From the NCBI GenBank assembly GCA_018350325.1, contig JAEVLN010000064.1:24051-88050 (forward strand): a DNA stretch of 64,000 nt. Direction: 5' to 3'. This DNA comes from Globodera rostochiensis (taxonomy: Eukaryota; Nematoda; Chromadorea; Rhabditida; Heteroderidae). The notes under the pieces are model-generated. The model made no database searches. It saw only the letters and a list, made by a program, of their open reading frames with translations, and was not told the DNA's origin. Positions 63,978 through 64,000 of the stretch are shown piece by piece; the stretch's first letter is position 1; each line of letters begins with the position of its first letter. The translations under genes were made by a program, and so were the position numbers.

Positions 63978-64000
63978 AAAGTCCGTGACCCTAAATCCCT

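Overview
The window is nuclear DNA of a nematode, most likely a plant-parasitic cyst nematode (Heteroderidae, Globodera or Heterodera type). The genes have many short introns (about 40-90 bp) with TTTCAG-like acceptors. Nematode and metazoan single-copy genes are recognisable by eye. One SPRY-domain protein (34954-36068) closely resembles the RBP-1/SPRYSEC family that is expanded in cyst nematodes. Two further genes look like small or repetitive secreted proteins. All products were assigned by reading translations and splice sites by hand. No database search was possible, so exon borders are approximate unless a position is given.

Left part (1-31 kb). An unrecognised gene sits at the left edge. 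Next comes Mediator subunit MED12 (minus, 1393-11086), with a foldback transposon directly behind its stop codon. A block of nested transposons fills 11.7-16.2 kb: a Tc1-like element with 300-bp arms, an element at a TA site carrying an inserted foldback, and two more foldbacks. A small secreted cysteine-rich protein gene follows (plus, 16351-16959), with a 36-bp tandem repeat behind it. The next gene is a full-length MRP/ABCC transporter (minus, 17697-25127). A tiny two-exon gene lies 60 bp upstream of it on the same strand. The left part ends with a DEPDC1/LET-99-like DEP-domain gene (plus, 26915-31049).

Middle part (31-47 kb). It holds an unrecognised multi-exon gene (minus, 31588-34008), the SPRY gene (minus), cathepsin Z (plus, with signal peptide), the cap-binding protein eIF4E2/4E-HP (plus), quinoid dihydropteridine reductase (plus), and a secreted protein with many copies of a 13-residue repeat (minus, 45502-46904). 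Foldback elements and MITEs with 8-10 bp target duplications separate the genes. hAT-type MITEs with 8-bp duplications sit in introns.

Right part (47-64 kb). It is gene-poor and full of low-complexity DNA. The supported genes are a small two-exon gene (48673-49158) and a CIP/KIP cyclin-dependent kinase inhibitor (minus, 50345-51587) whose intron holds a minisatellite. From about 51.7 to 62 kb, runs of G lie almost always on the plus strand. They culminate in a 3.6-kb G-rich then pure-purine tract (58340-61960) that has no stop codon in any plus frame. One good internal exon candidate (57422-57625) suggests that part of this DNA is intron of an unseen gene.

The genes are mostly unrelated housekeeping or regulatory loci. 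The main story of the window is how repeats are layered around and inside them.
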